A stretch of DNA of 64,000 nucleotides from Metopolophium dirhodum (taxonomy: Eukaryota; Arthropoda; Insecta; Hemiptera; Aphididae): NCBI RefSeq assembly GCF_019925205.1, contig NC_083567.1, positions 25,234,001 to 25,298,000 on the forward strand, written 5' to 3'. Below the pieces are notes generated by a model. That model did no database searches and was not told the DNA's origin. It saw nothing but the letters and a program-made list of their open reading frames with translations. The position numbers and the translations under genes were made by a program. This document shows, one piece after another, positions 62,401 to 64,000 of the stretch (position 1 is its first letter; the number at the start of each line of letters is the position of its first letter).

Positions 62401-63004
62401 GAAAGAAATATAATTAAAAAAAAAAAAATGAATAAAATTGCTTTTGATCCAAACCTGATACAGGGAAACGGTTTCCACGTTGTAGTTAAATGTGCTCGCG
62501 AATCTATTCACGATTGCCGTCTTTCCACTGCCTCTTGGTCCAATGATGCATATGTCGGCTGCCGAATGACTGAGCGCGAGATCCGACAGTACAGCGTTTT
62601 GATAACCTGTGTCTACAAAATCCGGAAATACTGCAGCGACGTTTATGGAAGTCGCGTTTCCGAACGGGACCTAAGTGTAGTATAATATTATATTATTAAA
62701 ATAAGTCAAACGGAATGCGATGTCATCGATGTCATGTAACTCACAGTAAGCGATGTAATATCATTGTCTATTTTGTTGTACCTACCGTAAAACGTTTGGA
62801 ATTGTCTAGAACGACTTCGGCCTCGTTCTGGTTGTCCGGTCTTCCAACGGACGCGACATGACGATTGATCGGTTCGTCTCCGTTTTCAGGACAGAAAGAC
62901 GACAATATGCCATTAACGGATCGTTTACCGTCCGGGTTCATGAAACTTTCGAATGGATAGAGTCGTTTCAGCACACTATTTGGCGACACGGACGGGTTGT
63001 TGTA
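57715..63004 (-). CDS. VWA8: VWA8: AAA+ ATPase with C-terminal VWA domain (5' partial)
   Basis: Fifteen exons were read in transcription order: 63,004-62,786; 62,670-62,455; 62,394-62,234; 62,104-61,941; 61,875-61,769; 61,688-61,498; 61,413-61,209; 61,135-60,987; 60,925-60,597; 60,535-60,185; 60,128-59,929; 59,818-59,663; 59,598-59,490; 59,425-58,870; 57,823-57,715. All introns are GT-AG and all junctions agree in phase, giving 3,222 nt and 1,073 codons plus TAA. Animal VWA8 is a large (about 1,900-residue in human) mitochondrial, dynein-like AAA+ ATPase. Seen here are Walker A GPRGSGKT (residues 117-124 of the visible part), a second P-loop GNQGVGKN (443-450) with Walker B VLVIDEAD, the glycine-rich HVGGNTWAGGTGGRDTAGLG stretch, and a VWA MIDAS (DVSGS, 886-890). 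The first exon starts at a 3' splice site, so the N-terminus and first AAA+ module lie beyond 64,000. A middle region of several hundred residues is absent (see findings). Confidence 0.92.
57875..58640. mobile_element. 766-bp hAT-type MITE in the last VWA8 intron
   Basis: Inverted ends TAGGGCTCGGATGTTGTTGC and its complement are perfect over 20 bp. They are flanked by an exact 8-bp target duplication, CTAATGAC (57,867-57,874 and 58,641-58,648). The interior is AT-rich with TTGCAATTTT-type words and no transposase. The 8-bp duplication supports the hAT superfamily. Without it the host intron would be about 270 bp. A frame of 62 codons inside is accidental. Confidence 0.9.
59490..60128 (-). CDS. 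VWA8: VWA8 exons 11-13: glycine-rich linker before the VWA domain
   Basis: Exon 11 (60,128-59,929) begins in a run of ten A on the coding strand and encodes LQITVEKESGLDVSSPKHGK and the very conserved GGNTWAGGTGGRDTAGLGGK and GPYRLDAKH. Exon 12 gives AEKDAVPEHVKEAARQMGQK and an acidic EIEMTEYDD stretch. Exon 13 gives LQAKSQERQWVRHQTSGELD and ends in a split Gly codon. Introns of 56, 110, 64 and 64 bp surround and separate them. This linker is one of the best preserved parts of the family, which makes the loss of the segment just before it stand out. Confidence 0.9.
60185..61413 (-). CDS. VWA8: VWA8 exons 7-10 of the visible part: third AAA+ module
   Basis: The P-loop reads HLLLVGNQGVGKNKLVDRF. 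Its Asn in place of Thr/Ser after the Lys is shared with the human protein, so it is not a local defect. REYIQLHRDTTVQ follows, then Walker B GYVLVIDEADKAP with the Asp-Glu pair intact, VTCVLKNLVE, and the sensor region HPDFRMIVLANRPGFPFLGN. The last exon gives the lid-like helices (YPYSTREAVNIIKHLQ, RNVFDFD) and stops shortly after NKHKLPI, the point where the usual middle region should begin. Confidence 0.9.
61769..62670 (-). CDS. VWA8: VWA8 exons 2-5 of the visible part: second AAA+ module
   Basis: These exons carry an intact Walker A (GPRGSGKTAIVNRF), then LYQDLTARDLIQQRTTLPNG and a degenerate Walker B-like GKLAVLDGLHRL, followed by RDLQLHDGTRLLRSDRYD and the sensor-like RIMALAEPPGG. The Asp-Glu pair of a catalytic Walker B is replaced by LDG. 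The family as I recall it shows the same pattern, so this module may bind ATP more than hydrolyse it. Introns of 59-129 bp separate the exons. The exon just upstream (62,786-63,004) encodes the preceding linker with RLYPFESFMNPDGKRSV. Confidence 0.88.
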
Positions 63005-63279
63005 CTGAAATATGCGGCTGCAGTTTGTATGGAATACACGCGAATCTCAGTGTCAGGTGGTACGACAATAATATAATTTGGGTATGTCAGTATGATGTAT
63101 ATTATGGGTTTGCGACCATTCCCTACTTGGCTACGTCAGATGCATAAATCGTTTATTTTAAATATTTTTGCATTTTTCCGAATAAAATAAGATTTACAGT
63201 CGTATAACTTAAAATACAATGACAAATGTTTATAATATGTGCCTGTTTTAAATTACCAACCATATGTTTACGCAAATAA

Positions 63280-63480
63280 AATAAACGAAAATTATTCGAA
63301 TAATTATGTTTGAAATTTAGTCGAATAATTTTTTACTCAAATAATGTTTGAAAATTATTCGAAAAATTTGAAAACATTATTATTCAAATATATTTTTACG
63401 CGAATAATTATGAATAAAACATCCGAATAATAATTTATTCGAATAAAATGTTATCTAAATAGTAAATAATCATCTAAATA
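63280..63480. repeat. Cluster of palindromic ATTCGAATAA words
   Basis: About ten variants of ATTCGAATAA or ATTCAAATAA (TTCGAA core) are crowded into 200 bp on both strands, with 'GAAAATTATTCGAA' repeated. It resembles the subterminal part of a DNA transposon or a palindrome-rich simple repeat. No ends or target duplication were identified. Confidence 0.5.
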
Positions 63481-63909
63481 AGATTTCATTCAAATAACGC
63501 GGCCCTTCTCTGTATAGGGCCATAGGGGCATAACATTTAATTAAAAAGCGAGTATAATTGAATTACCTATACACCGACGGCTAAGGCATAGCTAAAAAAT
63601 ATATTTTGTGTGACGTGTGTCATAACTCATAAATATTGTAAGTAACTAAAATAAATTACAATAAAAATTAAATGTATTAAAAAAATACTGCCTAGTTTGT
63701 TTTTCATCAACACTGGTACAGATGTCTCACCCGCATATGTAGTGGCTCAAAGCCTCAAACGTACAAGTGTACCTATAGGCTACAACATCAAATTTTACGT
63801 TCACAATAATCCATATTTTTACTCAGTTATTTTTAAAATTATAATGAATTAAACTATTGGCTATTATAGGGTGAACACACTGTCCGGTTACTACAGCCGC
63901 TGCGGTAAT

Positions 63910-64000
63910 CGGGATAGTCAGATTGCACTTATTACCTAAAAAGAAATGGTCGAATTGCACTTGGTTTCAAAAAAGGTAATGGTCGAACTGCACTCGTTCA
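63910..64000 (+). repeat. Short tandem of ~37-bp 'GGTCGAATTGCACT' units
   Basis: 'AGTCAGATTGCACTTATTAC', 'GGTCGAATTGCACTTGGTTT' and 'GGTCGAACTGCACTCG' follow at about 36-38 bp steps with an A-rich spacer between. The run leaves the window at its right edge, so its full length is unknown. Confidence 0.5.

Larger units (their letters stand above)
63005..64000. other. Upstream VWA8 intron with repeat-like DNA
   Basis: No further VWA8 exon is recognisable here on the minus strand. The acceptor of the first visible exon (ATTTCAG, 63,005-63,011) has a CTGAC branch-point-like sequence upstream. The stretch 63,280-63,480 is packed with ATTCGAATAA-type words. At 63,485-63,530 'GGCCCTTCTCTGTATAGGGCC' is a short hairpin. 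At 63,915-63,995 the phrase 'GGTCGAATTGCACTTG' recurs about three times in varied form. These look like transposon debris. Confidence 0.45.

Noticed and set aside
57715..63004. VWA8 as a pseudogene because of its missing middle
   Set aside because: All 15 exons are open, all splice sites are canonical and in phase, and catalytic and metal-binding motifs are intact. A processed or decayed copy would not look like this.
62428..63147. Plus-strand frames opposite the first visible VWA8 exons
   Set aside because: They are antisense shadows of well supported minus-strand exons with family motifs.

Overview
The window looks like insect nuclear DNA, most likely from an aphid or a close relative. It is strongly AT-rich, its one clear gene has many exons split by introns of about 55-80 bp, and the intergenic DNA is full of small inverted-repeat transposons and 'taggtacctata'-type sequence common in aphid genomes. 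The organism assignment is an inference. The gene family and repeat structures are read directly from the sequence.

Positions 1 to about 45,084 are one head-to-tail satellite array that enters the window in mid-monomer. The basic monomer is about 137 bp: a GC-rich box followed by T-tracts. Two box variants tend to alternate, and long (about 216-220 bp) and short (about 115-120 bp) monomers are interspersed to give higher-order repeats of roughly 0.75-1.0 kb. On top of this lie larger duplications. One is about 2.6 kb. Another is a 12.1-kb tandem duplication (about 12,996-25,094 and 25,095-37,190). Further shuffled copies lie to the right. A non-satellite segment of about 920 bp occurs inside the array three times in full and once truncated. 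The same segment forms the array's right edge, so flanking DNA appears to have been drawn into the satellite by unequal exchange.

Positions 45,997-57,330 hold no intact gene that I can support. They contain a truncated 5S rRNA fragment, diverged dispersed repeats, two small hAT-like MITEs, a cluster of ACCCGG motifs, a 3.4-kb foldback element (two 1.19-kb inverted arms around a 1.0-kb centre, flanked by an 11-bp direct repeat) and a 5'-truncated LINE carrying a reverse-transcriptase remnant. A possible plus-strand terminal exon ends at 57,470.

Positions 57,715-63,004 (minus strand) carry the 3' 15 exons of VWA8, a AAA+ ATPase with a C-terminal von Willebrand A domain. All 14 splice junctions agree in phase and give 1,073 codons without a stop. 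The gene's 5' end lies beyond position 64,000. The model lacks several hundred residues that lie between the last AAA+ module and the VWA linker in animal VWA8, and the intron at that point is only 56 bp. The last intron carries a 766-bp hAT-type MITE with a perfect 8-bp target duplication. The remaining 1 kb at the right end is upstream intron with TE-like repeats.
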